From: Aquitalea sp.
GTDB taxonomy: Bacteria > Pseudomonadota > Gammaproteobacteria > Burkholderiales > Chromobacteriaceae
NCBI GenBank assembly: GCA_019232735.1
Contig: JAFANL010000290.1
Span: forward strand, 1-5,576
Direction: 5' to 3'
Length of the DNA: 5,576 nt
A program made the translations under genes and the position numbers. The notes beneath the pieces were generated by a model that was given only the letters and a program-made list of their open reading frames with translations, was not told the DNA's origin and did not search any database. Below, piece after piece: positions 5,415-5,576 of the stretch (its first letter is position 1; every line of letters starts with the position of its first letter).

Positions 5415-5576
5415 TTTTTAATGTGCGACTGCAGCATTTTCCGGCACTGGCCATCAGGCATGCTGCAAGCAGGAAAAACTGCCAGCACTGCAGCTGAATG
5501 TTGACATATCACTGTATTTATTGGCTTTTCAGTCATAACAAAAACAAGCTGGTCGTACAGCCTGGATCAGGCATGC
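5415..5576. other. Non-coding stretch at the right edge, no gene recognised
   Basis: Together with the leader features this completes a 416-base region (5161-5576) without a certain gene. Both strands carry stops in all frames, with no protein-like ending or start. It contains an 8-bp inverted repeat (TGCAGCAT 5430-5437 with ATGCTGCA 5460-5467), an 11-bp direct repeat ATCAGGCATGC (5453-5463 and 5566-5576, the second touching the window edge) and an isolated TTGACA (5501-5506) without a convincing -10 at the right spacing. It may be upstream regulatory DNA for hisQMP and a neighbour outside the window. Confidence 0.5.

Noticed and set aside
5430..5467. 8-bp inverted repeat TGCAGCAT/ATGCTGCA as a terminator of an upstream gene
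   Set aside because: The loop is 22 nt and no T-tract follows on either strand; kept only as a note in the intergenic entry.
5501..5530. TTGACA at 5501-5506 as the -35 of a rightward promoter
   Set aside because: No acceptable -10 at 16-18 nt spacing; the downstream bases (GCTTTTC) do not match.

Overview
The window looks like a GC-rich proteobacterial chromosome, most likely a betaproteobacterium of the Neisseriales/Chromobacteriaceae type. That placement is an inference from base composition, from the family resemblances below and from memory of related gene sets; no ribosomal or other phylogenetic marker is present. Every supported gene lies on the minus strand, so transcription runs from high to low coordinates.

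The right half is a polar amino acid ABC transporter operon. Reading along the minus strand, a 416-base upstream region (5161-5576) holds a perfect 18-bp palindrome (5397-5414), a long RNA hairpin candidate (5298-5341) and a 36-codon His/Arg-rich small ORF with a consensus Shine-Dalgarno. The small ORF's stop lies 2 nt before the first transporter gene. Then come hisQ-type permease (5160-4471), hisM-type permease (4474-3761, 4-nt overlap), hisP-type ATPase (3741-2974) and an AstE/AspA-family zinc deacylase (2939-1815). The transporter proteins resemble the enterobacterial histidine / Lys-Arg-Orn importer HisQMP very closely. The appended hydrolase recalls aotO of the Pseudomonas aotJQMOP arginine/ornithine operon, though here it follows the ATPase gene. 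No periplasmic binding protein gene lies in the window. The palindrome has the core TGTATATACA, which matches the published HutC operator (GntR family, urocanate-responsive), so histidine-linked control is a reasonable hypothesis. A modest intrinsic terminator candidate (around 1770-1790) follows the hydrolase.

The left half starts with a 72-residue protein of unknown function (1649-1431) that has an excellent Shine-Dalgarno. It is followed by a convincing intrinsic terminator (1319-1359). Only 16 nt after the terminator's T-tract comes mobB (1302-793), overlapped by 14 nt by moeA (806 to beyond the left edge). MobB and MoeA act in molybdenum cofactor maturation: MoeA inserts molybdate into adenylylated molybdopterin, and MobB is a GTPase that assists formation of the guanine dinucleotide form. 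These two are functionally unrelated to the transporter.

The parts most worth a second look are the leader region upstream of hisQ (palindrome, hairpin, coupled small ORF), the deacylase attached to a histidine/basic amino acid importer, and the terminator placed so close to mobB that its promoter arrangement is puzzling. No mobile element, CRISPR array, tRNA or rRNA was seen.
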